Source: JABJOE01 sp964344145 (GTDB lineage: Bacteria > Patescibacteriota > Patescibacteriia > UBA9934). From it: a DNA stretch of 64,000 bases. Under the pieces are notes generated by a model. It was not told the origin of the DNA and searched no databases. It was given only the letters and a program-made list of their open reading frames with translations. Positions 1 to 7,701 of this stretch are shown one piece after another (positions within the stretch are counted from its first letter, which is position 1; each line of letters begins with the position of its first letter). The stretch covers positions 1 through 64,000 of the forward strand of contig CAYFME010000001.1 in the NCBI GenBank assembly GCA_964344145.1, in the 5' to 3' direction. Position numbers and translations under genes: made by a program.

Positions 1-7
1 CCCCTGC

Positions 8-43
8 CACAAAACCATCCGTTCATCGGGTGGTTTTGTGTTT
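8..43 (+). terminator. Rho-independent terminator of a gene left of the window
   Basis: A 13-bp stem (cacaaaaccatcc with gggtggttttgtg) and a 7-nt loop is followed by TTT. It points rightward, so it most likely ends a + strand gene outside the window. Confidence 0.7.
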
Positions 44-52
44 AAAAGCACC

Positions 53-85
53 AGACCCCGGCGTCCAGGCGGACACTCGGGGTCT
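53..85 (-). terminator. GC hairpin ending cassette C1
   Basis: Arms AGACCCCG and CGGGGTCT enclose a second small stem GTCC/GGAC. Read on the - strand, the hairpin is followed by GGTGCTTTT, the tail shared by several foreign cassettes. It lies 20 nt past the stop of the LOG-family gene. Confidence 0.75.
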
Positions 86-105
86 TACGTTCACGTTGGA
101 GTCAG

Positions 106-651
106 CTACGGACGAAGAGCCTCGTTGAGAATGGCGATGGCGCTCTCCACGTCCGGAGCGAAGCGCAGCGAGCCGATCGAGTCCTCGTAGACCAGCCCAC
201 GTTCGATCATGTGCCGGTAGTGGGCCTCGAGGTGCTGCCAGTCGGGACCGACGCACACCAGCGGCTTCTCCATAGGGATCTCACCGATCGTCATCTTGGC
301 AACGATCTCGGCGGCTTCGAAGAGTGTTCCGACCCCGCCAGGCAACGCGATGAAGCCGTCACGGCCGTTGATCAGCGCGAGCTGGCGCGGCGTGAGCATC
401 TTGTGCAGCTCGGTTCCGTTGTGATCGTCGTACTGGGGAGGATCGAGTTCCAGGCTGACGCAGTAGACGTCGCCACCGGCGCGGAACGCGCCTTCGGAGA
501 CCGCCTGCATCATGCCCGGACCACCGCCGTGCAGAACGCGGTAGCCTTCCTCAGCCAGCCGGCGACCCATCGTGCGGGCGAGGTCCAGGTAGTGCTCCCG
601 CAGGGGTCCGTGGGGCGAAGAAGCGCAGAAGACGGCGATTTCAAGCGGCAT
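106..651 (-). CDS. LOG-family phosphoribohydrolase (cassette C1)
   Basis: A 181-residue protein of the LOG/lysine-decarboxylase-like family, which cleaves nucleoside 5'-monophosphates to base plus ribose 5-phosphate. The family signatures are visible: GGGPGMM in the first half and PGGVGTLFE in the second, plus an N-terminal FCASSPHG-like nucleotide loop. I chose the start at 651 because AGGAG lies just upstream; the frame runs open for 115 further codons but that stretch crosses the promoter. Codons are GC-ending (CTC, GTC, GAC), unlike the lipoprotein gene next door. It stands alone with its own promoter (671-699) and hairpin (53-85). The family assignment is firm; the substrate in this cell is not known. 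Confidence 0.88.
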   Translation of the reverse strand: MPLEIAVFCASSPHGPLREHYLDLARTMGRRLAEEGYRVLHGGGPGMMQAVSEGAFRAGGDVYCVSLELDPPQYDDHNGTELHKMLTPRQLALINGRDGFIALPGGVGTLFEAAEIVAKMTIGEIPMEKPLVCVGPDWQHLEAHYRHMIERGLVYEDSIGSLRFAPDVESAIAILNEALRP

Positions 652-670
652 AGATAGATCTCCTGGCCCC

Positions 671-699
671 ACCTTAGAGGAGGCATCATCGTCAGTCAA
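671..699 (-). promoter_or_regulatory. Promoter of cassette C1
   Basis: On the - strand TTGACT (694-699), a 17-nt spacer and TAAGGT (671-676). The predicted start leaves a short leader carrying AGGAG before the LOG gene. It is back-to-back with the promoter of the rightward lipoprotein gene. Confidence 0.65.
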
Positions 700-709
700 C
701 AAGTATTGG

Positions 710-738
710 TTGTTCATTTGATGAATGTCTGATGTACT
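710..738 (+). promoter_or_regulatory. Promoter for leaderless lipoprotein gene
   Basis: TTGTTC (710-715), a 17-nt spacer and TGTACT (733-738). The -10 ends 8 nt before the ATG at 747, so the transcript should begin at or next to the start codon. Confidence 0.5.
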
Positions 739-746
739 GTCGTCAT

Positions 747-1724
747 ATGGAAAAGATTCTTCTTGCCCTGTCTGTTCTCGTGCTGGTGGGATTTGGATGC
801 TCGCAAACCACGGTTCTGGAAAGGGATACCGCGGCTCTTGAAGAACTCGCGTCCATGACGATTCCCGAGTCTGAGCTGGATGTTGATGAGAATTTTGAAC
901 TGGCAACGCATACGGTCTACTTTGCTTCGAGTGAGGATGGTGAGCATTGGGAGTTGCGCGAGGAGTCCATTGCAAAATACGCCTCCGTGCCGGCACTCGT
1001 TTCTTTGCCCAACGACCTTGGACCGTTCCCAGCGGGGACGTTGTTGACGTACTTTGTTGACGGAACGCAGGGCCATGGCGACGAAGACGTTGAGCTTGGT
1101 TTAGTGTATTCGCTCGACGAAGGGGTTACTTGGTCAGATCGATTGTATGCCAGCGTGAGTGGGGCGCCTTCGGGAAGCACGGTCGTTGATCCAAGCATTG
1201 TGGAGCTTGAAGATGGTCGGTTGCGTCTTTACTATTATGATTTTCCAAACAGGCTCATTTCTCCTGGGGAGTTGGGGGAGTACGAGATTCATTCAGCGGT
1301 TTCGGATGACGGTCTCACCTTTGAGTATGAGCAGCTCGTTTTTGTGTCAGAGACGTTGATCACTGACCCAGATGTGATCGAGTTTGATGGAGCGTGGTAC
1401 ATGTACATGATGAGTCACGAGCGCGTGAGTATGCAGGTGGCTATCAGTGATGACCCATTGCGTTTTGATGAAACGGTAAAAGTAAACGATAACGGTATCC
1501 CGGGCGTGATTGTTGTTGATGAGATGGTGTGGCTGTTCAGCTGTGGGCCCGATGCGGTAAGGCGATTGGAATCGTCAGATGGTGTCTCGTTTGATGCCGT
1601 TGACGAGCAGATTGTTTCAGTAAGCCCCGGCGTACATTGCGATCCATCCGTGGTTGAGCGACCAAGTGGAGGGTATGCGATGGTGTTTAAACATATTCCT
1701 GAGGATGTATTTCAGAGACGTTGA
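747..1724 (+). CDS. Lipoprotein with GH43-like five-bladed propeller
   Basis: A 325-residue lipoprotein. Residues 1-18 form a signal peptide ending in a lipobox (LVGFGC), so it should be anchored on the outer face of the membrane. The rest shows spaced blade motifs typical of the GH43/GH32 beta-propeller superfamily: DPSIVELEDGRLRLYYYD, TDPDVIEFDGAWYMYMMS and DPSVVERPSGGYAMVFK. Catalytic activity cannot be assigned; it may hydrolyse or only bind glycan. The start at 747 gives the signal peptide directly, while the in-frame ATG at 732 would lie inside the -10 box. A hairpin at 1753-1774 follows. Confidence 0.75.
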   Translation: MEKILLALSVLVLVGFGCSQTTVLERDTAALEELASMTIPESELDVDENFELATHTVYFASSEDGEHWELREESIAKYASVPALVSLPNDLGPFPAGTLLTYFVDGTQGHGDEDVELGLVYSLDEGVTWSDRLYASVSGAPSGSTVVDPSIVELEDGRLRLYYYDFPNRLISPGELGEYEIHSAVSDDGLTFEYEQLVFVSETLITDPDVIEFDGAWYMYMMSHERVSMQVAISDDPLRFDETVKVNDNGIPGVIVVDEMVWLFSCGPDAVRRLESSDGVSFDAVDEQIVSVSPGVHCDPSVVERPSGGYAMVFKHIPEDVFQRR

Positions 1725-1752
1725 TAAGCTCGTTTTTGCGAAAGAGGAGTCA

Positions 1753-1774
1753 GACCGTCCGAGAGGGCGGTTTT
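1753..1774 (+). terminator. Terminator of propeller lipoprotein gene
   Basis: Stem ACCGTCC / GGGCGGT with a GAGA loop and a following TTTT. The T run overlaps the -35 of cassette C2, so C2 begins exactly where the native unit ends. Confidence 0.7.
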
Positions 1775-1801
1775 GACGTGTGGGCTTGTTTTTACTACTC
1801 T
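1773..1801 (+). promoter_or_regulatory. Promoter of cassette C2
   Basis: TTGACG (1773-1778), a 17-nt spacer, TACTCT (1796-1801). A leader with AAGGAGGG follows before the ATG at 1820. Confidence 0.6.
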
Positions 1802-1819
1802 CGATCGCAAGGAGGGTGC

Positions 1820-2251
1820 ATGCTGCAAGAAGCTGAAGAGCTAGGAGTTGCTGAAGATGTGATCGCGCTGGCGCGTACGCGCGTTGGGCACGGCCGGTAC
1901 GAGCGTGGAACAGACCCGGCGTTGGCGCCGGGGGTCGTGGATTGTTCGACGTTGATGATCTGGCTGTTCGCGCAGTTCGGTGTGGAGCTCCCACGCTACG
2001 CGCGTCAGCAGTACGCCATGGCGCAGAAGATTCCTCGCAAGGACGTTCGTCCGGGTGACCTCGTGTTCATGCGCGGCAAGTGGCACATGTTCGACGACAC
2101 GAACTGGGACTCGGTCGGACACGTCGGCATCTTCGTGACCGAGACGCTGGTCGTCCATGCTCGCTGCAGCGACACCGGCATCGTCATCATGCACATCGAC
2201 GAGTTCGATCCTGCGCGGAATCTCCGCTTCGGCCGCATCGCGCTCACGTAG
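1820..2251 (+). CDS. NlpC/P60-type cysteine peptidase (cassette C2)
   Basis: A 143-residue protein matching a single NlpC/P60 domain, a family that cuts cell-wall peptides or related amide bonds. The catalytic Cys sits in VVDCSTLMIWLF (about residue 43), the His in DSVGHVGIFV (about residue 104), followed by HARCSDTG. There is no signal peptide or binding domain, so export is unclear. The start at 1820 is set by AAGGAGGG; an earlier in-frame ATG at 1721 lies upstream of the promoter. Codon use is GC-rich and unlike the flanking genes. It is one of the single-gene cassettes, with its own promoter and hairpin. Confidence 0.8.
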   Translation: MLQEAEELGVAEDVIALARTRVGHGRYERGTDPALAPGVVDCSTLMIWLFAQFGVELPRYARQQYAMAQKIPRKDVRPGDLVFMRGKWHMFDDTNWDSVGHVGIFVTETLVVHARCSDTGIVIMHIDEFDPARNLRFGRIALT

Positions 2252-2286
2252 ACAGGGTCATCTGGCCCTGTCTTAGTGCTTTTGGG
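2250..2286 (+). terminator. GC hairpin ending cassette C2
   Basis: Arms AGACAGGG and CCCTGTCT start inside the stop codon of the peptidase gene, followed by TAGTGCTTTT. The GTGCTTTT tail matches that of cassette C1. Confidence 0.75.
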
Positions 2287-2290
2287 CAAA

Positions 2291-2311
2291 ATACGCCACC
2301 GGGTGGCGTAT
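2291..2311. terminator. Second hairpin between C2 and the next gene
   Basis: A perfect 10-bp stem ATACGCCACC / GGTGGCGTAT with a one-base centre. It is followed by TTCATTT on + and preceded by AAAA, so it could terminate in either direction. It lies 9 nt before the -10 of the next gene and could also be an operator. Confidence 0.5.
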
Positions 2312-2319
2312 TCATTTGA

Positions 2320-2325
2320 TATACT
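2320..2325 (+). promoter_or_regulatory. -10 box of a leaderless gene
   Basis: TATACT ends 7 nt before the ATG at 2332, leaving no room for a leader. No clear -35 is present; the 2291-2311 palindrome occupies that place. Confidence 0.55.
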
Positions 2326-2331
2326 GCTGTT

Positions 2332-3012
2332 ATGGGAATGTTTTCCAAACCCACAACGCCACCGCCGAACAACTCGGCGTTTTCAAAGTTTGACCCGTCT
2401 CAGATTGGAACGGGAAAGAATTTTCGTGAAGGGTCGTATGGAAAGGCGCGCGGTGGTTTGAAGGGTCAGTTGAGCCGCATGCGCCGCGCAGGTGTGCACA
2501 GTTCTACTTCGAATATTTCGAAGCGCAACATGACCCAGATGCATGACATCATGGCAAAACGACTTGGCGGAAAGGCGACGGGCGGAAAGGTCACCTCTAA
2601 GGATATTCGCGCGATGCGTGGAGAGGCGTACAAGTTGATGAAAGATCCGAATGCGGACTTCACGCGAGAGGATTACAAGGATTTTCAGAAGGTCTTGAAG
2701 CGGTTCAATGAGCCGACAGTAAAACGTCGGGCACAACCTATGGAGGATTTGCCAACGCAGGAGCCGTCAAAACAAGCCGGAACCACACCGGCGGCGCTCG
2801 AGAGTCCACAGGGTCTCCGTCGACCGATCGGAACTATTCAAGCTCCGGCAATGGTGAAAAAGACGAAGTTTGCTACAAGTGGTTCGACGGGCGTGAAAGG
2901 TTTGAAGGGGGTCGAATATGATAAGGTGCTGCCAGATAAGCCCGAAAAGGTGGAGCCGCCAACGCCAACGATTCCCAAGGCGGCCGAGGCGATAGATATC
3001 ATGATCGATTAA
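2332..3012 (+). CDS. Basic protein of unknown function
   Basis: A 226-residue protein that I do not recognise. The first two thirds are rich in Lys, Arg and Gly (for example GKARGGLKGQLSRMRRAG) with a predicted helical part around residues 55-125; the C-terminal third is Pro/Lys-rich and low in complexity. There is no signal peptide or membrane segment. The charge suggests binding to nucleic acid or an acidic surface, but this is only an inference. It is probably leaderless and is followed after 21 nt by another unknown gene in the same direction, so the two may form an operon. Confidence 0.65.
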   Translation: MGMFSKPTTPPPNNSAFSKFDPSQIGTGKNFREGSYGKARGGLKGQLSRMRRAGVHSSTSNISKRNMTQMHDIMAKRLGGKATGGKVTSKDIRAMRGEAYKLMKDPNADFTREDYKDFQKVLKRFNEPTVKRRAQPMEDLPTQEPSKQAGTTPAALESPQGLRRPIGTIQAPAMVKKTKFATSGSTGVKGLKGVEYDKVLPDKPEKVEPPTPTIPKAAEAIDIMID

Positions 3013-3033
3013 TAAGCTATAAGCAGGAATTGT

Positions 3034-3531
3034 ATGTTACAGCGAGGAAGGGATATGTGGAGGGCTCGTCGAGATCGAATAAAAGCCGAGGGGGCGGCTT
3101 CAGCTGAAACTGACAGCGATCAGGCGGTTGCAGAGGTTCAGGCAGCGATGACTGATGAGCAGCGAGAGTCGGCGGAGGTGCAGAATGCGTTGGAGGCGGA
3201 AATGACTGCAGGGGGACGTGCAATGGACGGTGCATCGTACGAGTCTATTGATGATCTTCACCAGTCTGTCGATCGGCTTAATACTCAGCGAGGTTGGGAG
3301 GCTGTTGCCCTTGAGCAGATGCAGGCTGATATGGAAGGAAAGACGATTGGATTCGAAACATTGGCAGTTGTCGATGTAGCTGGGGAGTTGTTCGCGATCA
3401 CAAAGACCTCCGCGCAAGGTCAGGACTTTTTGCGTGCTGAAGGTCCATTTCAGGAAACGGAAAGGGCATTTTTGGATGGCCGGAAATCGAAGGATGTTAC
3501 GAAGGATTGGTTTGAAGAGGGGCAGGAGTAA
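3034..3531 (+). CDS. Acidic helical protein of unknown function
   Basis: A 165-residue soluble protein with no family that I recognise. Residues 1-70 are charged and probably helical (Glu, Gln and Ala rich); a short hydrophobic strand-like segment (TLAVVDVAGELFAI) lies near residue 112. AGGA precedes the ATG. It follows the basic unknown gene by 21 nt and has opposite charge, so the two products could interact, but nothing in the sequence proves it. Confidence 0.6.
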   Translation: MLQRGRDMWRARRDRIKAEGAASAETDSDQAVAEVQAAMTDEQRESAEVQNALEAEMTAGGRAMDGASYESIDDLHQSVDRLNTQRGWEAVALEQMQADMEGKTIGFETLAVVDVAGELFAITKTSAQGQDFLRAEGPFQETERAFLDGRKSKDVTKDWFEEGQE

Positions 3532-3560
3532 CCACTGTTGATATACGCGCTGAATGCGCG

Positions 3561-3593
3561 ACGCCCCCGTTCCGGAGTACCGGACGGGGGCGT
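3561..3593 (-). terminator. GC hairpin ending cassette C3
   Basis: Arms ACGCCCCCGT and ACGGGGGCGT with an inner CCGG/CCGG. On the - strand the tail is CGCGCATTC, a weaker version of the GYGCWTTT tail. There is no U tract, so function as a simple intrinsic terminator is uncertain. Confidence 0.65.
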
Positions 3594-3604
3594 TGAGGTT
3601 GGAG

Positions 3605-4513
3605 CTACTCGACGAGCGTGGGCGGGCCGGGCTTGATCAGTCCCACGACCTCGGCGAGGTCATCGACCACGTAGCAGTGTTCGGTCGCGGTCATGAAGTC
3701 CCGTTCGTAGTCGGGTGTGTGCTCGTTGGCAACGAGCACCACGTCGCAGCCGAGTGCCAGCGGGAGCGCGAGGTCCAGCTCGAAGATGTCGCCGACGACC
3801 GTGATGTTGTCCCAGTCGCAACCCCACGTCCGCCGGAGCGCTTCGAGCGCTTCAGCATACTTGCGGCGGCGAAGGAGGACGGGTCGGTCGAGGCCGGGGA
3901 TCGTCAGGTGTTCGGGAACGAGATCGAAGCTCGGGTCCACGACGTACTTGCGTGCGTCGCCGATGACGCGGTCACGCCACGCGTACTCCTCGCCGACCCA
4001 CAGCGTGTCCGGGCCGATGCCACCCAGGTGGCCTTCGATGAAGCGCTGGAGCTTGACCTGCACAGCGTCGGTGTGCGAGTTGGTGACGATGGCGACGTCA
4101 TCAACGCGAGCGCTGAGTGCGTGGACGATCCCGATCGCGGCCGGACGCACGTGCGGCGTGACCTTGGCGTAGTTGTGCTTGTACAGCGGGCCGGTGAACA
4201 GTGCCTCCAGGAACGCTTCGGGCGGCATCTCGCCGGTCCAGAAGCGCTTGAGCAAGTACAGGGACGTGGGCTTCATGCGCAGGTACGGGTCCACGGTCGC
4301 GGGCGCCACTGCGTGGCCACCGAACATCCATGGCGGTTGCTCCGTCGGCAACACGTCCCGTACGTACTGGTCGTACGCCGCGCGCACCTCCTCCACGTCC
4401 ACGCGGCAGATCAGCGCGAGATCTTCCAGGAACCCCTGCGTGAACCCGACGCCCTCGATCTCAGCATCGGTCCACACCCCATCGAAGTCGAACACAAATT
4501 TGTGCGTGCTCAT
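3605..4513 (-). CDS. HAD-superfamily hydrolase (cassette C3)
   Basis: A 302-residue haloacid-dehalogenase-type phosphatase. Motif I is DFDGVWTD at the N terminus (nucleophile and acid/base Asp), motif II is AIVTNS, motif III is the Lys of RRRKYAEAL, and motif IV is VVGDIFELD. A large insertion between motifs I and II should form the cap that selects substrate, which I cannot name. The start at 4513 follows a strong AGGAGGTG. GC-ending codons set it apart from the native gene at 4583, with which its promoter is back-to-back. Confidence 0.85.
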   Translation of the reverse strand: MSTHKFVFDFDGVWTDAEIEGVGFTQGFLEDLALICRVDVEEVRAAYDQYVRDVLPTEQPPWMFGGHAVAPATVDPYLRMKPTSLYLLKRFWTGEMPPEAFLEALFTGPLYKHNYAKVTPHVRPAAIGIVHALSARVDDVAIVTNSHTDAVQVKLQRFIEGHLGGIGPDTLWVGEEYAWRDRVIGDARKYVVDPSFDLVPEHLTIPGLDRPVLLRRRKYAEALEALRRTWGCDWDNITVVGDIFELDLALPLALGCDVVLVANEHTPDYERDFMTATEHCYVVDDLAEVVGLIKPGPPTLVE

Positions 4514-4532
4514 AGAACACCTCCTGCTGGCG

Positions 4533-4561
4533 CATCCTGGCAAAAATGTTGTTTCTGTCAA
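4533..4561 (-). promoter_or_regulatory. Promoter of cassette C3
   Basis: On the - strand TTGACA (4556-4561) is perfect. The -10 is weak: AGGATG with a 17-nt spacer or CAGGAT with 16. The -10 of the rightward gene lies 8 nt beyond the -35, so polymerases would compete. Confidence 0.45.
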
Positions 4562-4568
4562 CGAATGG

Positions 4569-4574
4569 TATACT
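4569..4574 (+). promoter_or_regulatory. -10 box of leaderless CAP-protein gene
   Basis: TATACT ends 8 nt before the ATG at 4583. No leader or Shine-Dalgarno sequence fits. Confidence 0.6.
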
Positions 4575-4582
4575 TGTGACGT

Positions 4583-6046
4583 ATGACCTATCGTCTTTTT
4601 TCTTTGCTTACGCTCGTTTTTCTATACGGTGCGATGGCGTTTCCTGCCGCTGCTGCGGAAACGCAGGTATCCACTGACACAAGTTGGGTATCATCGTTGG
4701 AATCTCCCGGAAGTTATTGGCATATTCGCGACACGGAGGTTGATTCCCCTGAAGCGTATTTAAATCTGTACCGTGAAGCATTGGGCGTGGAGCCGTTTGC
4801 GATTAGTGAGGAACTACGCGAGAGTGCGCAGGCACACGCCGACTACTTGGCAGCCAATGGCGTTGATGCACTGAGTCCGCACGCGCAAACCGAGGGTAAC
4901 TCTGGCTATACCGGCCAATGGCCAAATGATCGTTGTCTTGCTGCTGGTTACGAGCTTGATGGTGCGGATTATTCGTACTGTACCGAGGTGCAAGCCGGCG
5001 GATCGAGTGATGGCGATCTGTACAGCGCGATCGATGCACTCATGATGACACCGTTTCACCGACTGACCATGATCAATCCAACCTACTTTGAAGTCGGTTG
5101 CGGAATGAGCGGTGGATACGCGGTGTGCGATATTAGTTTGGACGTGTTCGCGACAGGGTTTTCCTCGCTCGCAACGTTTGAGCCAATGCGGTATCCAGCA
5201 AACGGGCAGGTGATTAGTACGACATTCTTGGCAACGGAAAACCCTGTTCCGTACCCGGAATATTATGGAGAGTTTATTGGTCCGACGTTGATGTACTGGC
5301 CGTGGGGTGTGTATGAGCCTGAGGCAGAAGTGTCCTTGTACGATTTGACGACGGGAAACGCGATTGAGACCATTATTTCCATTGATACCAGCAACGGAAA
5401 TGCCAACAATGCCATTTTCTTCAATCCTGTTTCCGAGTTGTACCTTGATCACGAATACGCGGTGTATGTGCGCGACATTTCAGGCGAGGATGAATTCGAT
5501 GACGCGATGTGGACGTTTAAGACGCAATCAAGCAGTAATATCGATTTCCCAAACCTGACCGATGCCATTTCGTATGATTCGGCCGTGATTTGGGCGGGTC
5601 AGTCATCCAACTCATCAGGCTCCAGCTCAAACAGTGCTGAGGTTGAGGCGTTGATTGATCGACTTGCTGGCGAGATTATGCTTGCCGTCGATAACAACGG
5701 CGAGGCATGGTACATCGATCCGATCACCCGCATGCGTTACTATCTTGCCGACGGTCCAACCGCGTATGAGTTTCTTCGATCATTCGGACTCGGTATCACA
5801 GATGCAAACCTCGAGCAGATTCCAACGGAAGATGATGCAAGCGGTGGCGGTTCACTCGCGCAGCAGCTCTCTGGTCGCATTCTGCTGCAAGTTGAGTCGG
5901 TTGGAGAGGCCTGGTACGTCAACCCGTCGGACCTAAAACGGTACTATATGGCCGATGGCGATGAGGCGTATCGCATTATGCGCGAGCTTTCATTGGGCAC
6001 GTTGATGGAGTGGATTGAAGACATCCCGATCGGGTCAGTGGAATAG
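4583..6046 (+). CDS. Secreted CAP/SCP-domain protein with CPR surface repeats
   Basis: A 487-residue exported protein. Residues 1-25 form a signal peptide ending in AAAA-E. Residues about 50-190 are a CAP/SCP (PR-1-like) domain with LNLYREALGVEPF and the cysteine-bearing GCGMSGGYAVCDIS. A beta-rich linker domain follows to about 330, then a Ser/Asn-rich hinge. Two C-terminal repeats (about 358-415 and 430-483) share the pattern EAWYxxP...RYYxADGxxAYxxxR. I know that repeat from surface proteins of CPR bacteria. It may anchor or display the CAP domain on the cell surface; the CAP substrate is unknown. A hairpin at 6064-6094 follows. Confidence 0.82.
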   Translation: MTYRLFSLLTLVFLYGAMAFPAAAAETQVSTDTSWVSSLESPGSYWHIRDTEVDSPEAYLNLYREALGVEPFAISEELRESAQAHADYLAANGVDALSPHAQTEGNSGYTGQWPNDRCLAAGYELDGADYSYCTEVQAGGSSDGDLYSAIDALMMTPFHRLTMINPTYFEVGCGMSGGYAVCDISLDVFATGFSSLATFEPMRYPANGQVISTTFLATENPVPYPEYYGEFIGPTLMYWPWGVYEPEAEVSLYDLTTGNAIETIISIDTSNGNANNAIFFNPVSELYLDHEYAVYVRDISGEDEFDDAMWTFKTQSSSNIDFPNLTDAISYDSAVIWAGQSSNSSGSSSNSAEVEALIDRLAGEIMLAVDNNGEAWYIDPITRMRYYLADGPTAYEFLRSFGLGITDANLEQIPTEDDASGGGSLAQQLSGRILLQVESVGEAWYVNPSDLKRYYMADGDEAYRIMRELSLGTLMEWIEDIPIGSVE

Positions 6047-6063
6047 TTGTTTGACGAAAAAAT

Positions 6064-6094
6064 GAGGCTGTGCATGGATTTGTACACAGGCCTT
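6064..6094 (+). terminator. Probable terminator of the CAP-protein gene
   Basis: GGCTGTG and CACAGGCC pair with one bulge across a 12-nt loop and are followed by TTT, 18 nt after the stop. Confidence 0.55.
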
Positions 6095-6160
6095 TGCGCC
6101 AAATCAACGAAAATGCTAAGCTTTTGGAGTAATTCGAAACTTATTTAACCGATTCATTAT

Positions 6161-6451
6161 ATGGACGGAGCAAAGCGACTCACCAAGTCACAGTTGATGA
6201 ACGCCATGGCTGAGACCTGGGGTATGTCTAAGAAAGATGCAACAGAGCATTACGAGCAGCTCGTTGAGCTGATTTACAGCGAGATTCGTCGCGCTGGTGA
6301 GATCATGTTGCCAGGAATGGGTAAGATGGCGAAGAAGCACCGAAAGGCTCGCATGGGACGCAACCCAGCAACGGGTGAGCAGATCCACATTGCGGCAAAG
6401 ACGGTTCTCAAGTTTAGCGTGAACAAGGCGGCGAAGGACGCATTACTTTAG
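6161..6451 (+). CDS. HU-family DNA-binding protein
   Basis: A 96-residue histone-like protein of the HU/IHF family, which binds and bends DNA in the nucleoid. Diagnostic parts are LTKSQLMNAMAETWGMSKKDA at the N-terminal helices, GMGKMAKKHRKARMGRNPATGE for the DNA-gripping arm, and IAAKTVLKFSVNKAAKDAL at the end. Length fits the family (about 90-100). It stands alone with a good terminator. Confidence 0.93.
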   Translation: MDGAKRLTKSQLMNAMAETWGMSKKDATEHYEQLVELIYSEIRRAGEIMLPGMGKMAKKHRKARMGRNPATGEQIHIAAKTVLKFSVNKAAKDALL

Positions 6452-6462
6452 AAAGAGTAAAC

Positions 6463-6490
6463 AAAAAAGCGCCGTAATCGGCGTTTTTTT
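6463..6490 (+). terminator. Intrinsic terminator after HU gene
   Basis: AAAAAAGCGCCG-taat-CGGCG followed by seven T. This canonical form contrasts with the interrupted tails of the foreign cassettes. Confidence 0.9.
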
Positions 6491-6501
6491 GTTTGTGCAA
6501 T

Positions 6502-6540
6502 ATACGTCCCATAAGTCCTATAGGTCGTATAGGACCTATA
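6502..6540. repeat. 9-bp tandem repeat, four units plus ATA
   Basis: The units ATACGTCCC, ATAAGTCCT, ATAGGTCGT and ATAGGACCT are followed by ATA: a degenerate 9-bp period with ATA fixed and the rest drifting. It fills the space between the HU terminator and the promoter of cassette C4. A related array lies at 8651-8695. Confidence 0.8.
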
Positions 6541-6569
6541 TTGACTTTCTGCGCTGCGTGTGCTATTTT
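6541..6569 (+). promoter_or_regulatory. Promoter of cassette C4
   Basis: TTGACT (6541-6546), a 17-nt spacer, TATTTT (6564-6569). It abuts the 9-bp repeat array. Confidence 0.65.
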
Positions 6570-6618
6570 GCCTCGTCCGATCACTGGCAAGTCCGCTATA
6601 TCGAGACTCGGAGACGAC

Positions 6619-7107
6619 ATGTCCGATTCCTCCAAGGACCGCCGGCCCTACCACGTGGTGGCTGTGCAGATGGTTCTGCTGCTGGGCACCGAGATCCACG
6701 ACGAAGCTTGGCCGAGCCGCAATGACCACGAGCGCATCGTGCGCGTGGGCGTGGTGCTCGACTTCATCGACCTGTGCCAGCTCCCGGGCGACGACCTCGC
6801 CAAGCGCGGCCTCGCCTTCGCCTTGCGCGGCAACCTGCAGCAGGTGCTCGACGGGGCGCGCGAGCTGCTGCAGCCCGAGAGCATCATCCGCATGGAGCGC
6901 AGCATCGCCCGGCTCAGCCGCGACTTCGGTCTGGACGACGAGTCCGCCGCGGACGAGATCCCGCCCGAGGAGGCCGCCCTCTTCGAGGTCGATGCCGTCG
7001 AGGACGAGCCCGAGACCTGGGACCCCGACGCCGTGGACGAGCCCGGCGGCGAGACCGAGCTCGAGCAGCGCCGTCGCCAGGTGGGCGGCGACGTCGATCC
7101 CGAGTAG
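6619..7107 (+). CDS. Acidic protein of unknown function (cassette C4)
   Basis: A 162-residue soluble protein that I do not recognise. The first 95 residues look helical and folded (VVGVVLDFIDL-like segments, then LARRL/LSRDFGL); residues 100-162 are very acidic and probably disordered. GGAG lies 5 nt before the ATG. Codons are strongly GC-ending, and the gene has a private promoter and hairpin, as in the other cassettes. Several long antisense frames are by-products of its GC-rich codons. Confidence 0.7.
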   Translation: MSDSSKDRRPYHVVAVQMVLLLGTEIHDEAWPSRNDHERIVRVGVVLDFIDLCQLPGDDLAKRGLAFALRGNLQQVLDGARELLQPESIIRMERSIARLSRDFGLDDESAADEIPPEEAALFEVDAVEDEPETWDPDAVDEPGGETELEQRRRQVGGDVDPE

Positions 7108-7172
7108 CACATCCTCGACGGGTGGCCGCAAGATCGGCTGTCTCTCTGGGATGTTCTGCCCACACGCCCCGT

Positions 7173-7213
7173 AGACCCCGACCGCACGCGCGGCCGGGGT
7201 CTCGAGCATTTTT
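7173..7213 (+). terminator. GC hairpin ending cassette C4
   Basis: Arms AGACCCCG and CGGGGTCT enclose a second GC stem, followed by CGAGCATTTTT. The arms are the same as those of cassette C1. Confidence 0.75.
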
Positions 7214-7222
7214 CGACTATGC

Positions 7223-7228
7223 TAATAT
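7223..7228 (+). promoter_or_regulatory. -10 box of leaderless LCP gene
   Basis: TAATAT ends 9 nt before the ATG at 7238; an overlapping TATGCT is an alternative. Confidence 0.5.
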
Positions 7229-7237
7229 GCAATCGGT

Positions 7238-7701
7238 ATGCGATCGATCCTCAAAACCATTTTCGCTCTCATTATCCTCGGCACTGTTGCCTTCATTGGC
7301 TATCAGGCATGGATTAGTGATTCTGAGGCCCAAGTTGACGTTGAAACGGTCGACGATCTTGTAAGCTATTTGCTCGAGATTCGCTCGGAGCAGACCCTTG
7401 AAATCGGCGAAGTCGACTTTGGCGACGATACACAGATCAACATTTTGCTTTTAGGCTTGGACGAGCGAAAAGAAGAAACGGAAGACGAGGACGCACACTG
7501 CGATGCGATCCACATGTTTACGCTAGACATTGAGCATTGGACCGTAACCATCACGTCGGTGCCGCGTGGAACAGGTGTGTACATTCCCGGCGGGCCGTAT
7601 GAGGAGACCGACTACTATGTTGCCAACGCGTGTGCGTTTGCTGGACTTGAGTACGGCATTGAACAGATCGAGTCGATCGTTGGTGTGAAGGCGGACTATG
7701 T
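7238..7701 (+). CDS. LytR-CpsA-Psr family protein, cut by assembly gap
   Basis: The first 154 residues of a membrane-anchored protein. One transmembrane helix lies at about residues 5-23 with the rest outside. INILLLGLDERKEE, CDAIHMFTLDIEHWTVTITSVPRGTGVYIPGG and VGVKADY match the start of the LCP domain, a family known to attach wall polymers to peptidoglycan. The 3' part lies in the 100-N gap, and the sequence to the right belongs to another gene. It could ligate the glycan made by the large locus to the envelope, which is inference. Confidence 0.75.

Noticed and set aside
3554..4579. Long + strand frame of 341 codons opposite the HAD gene
   Set aside because: The - strand frame has all HAD motifs and a strong ribosome site; the + frame has neither.
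6448..7209. Long - strand frame of 253 codons opposite cassette C4
   Set aside because: Same shadow effect; its start runs through the C4 terminator and its end through the 9-bp repeats and the HU terminator.
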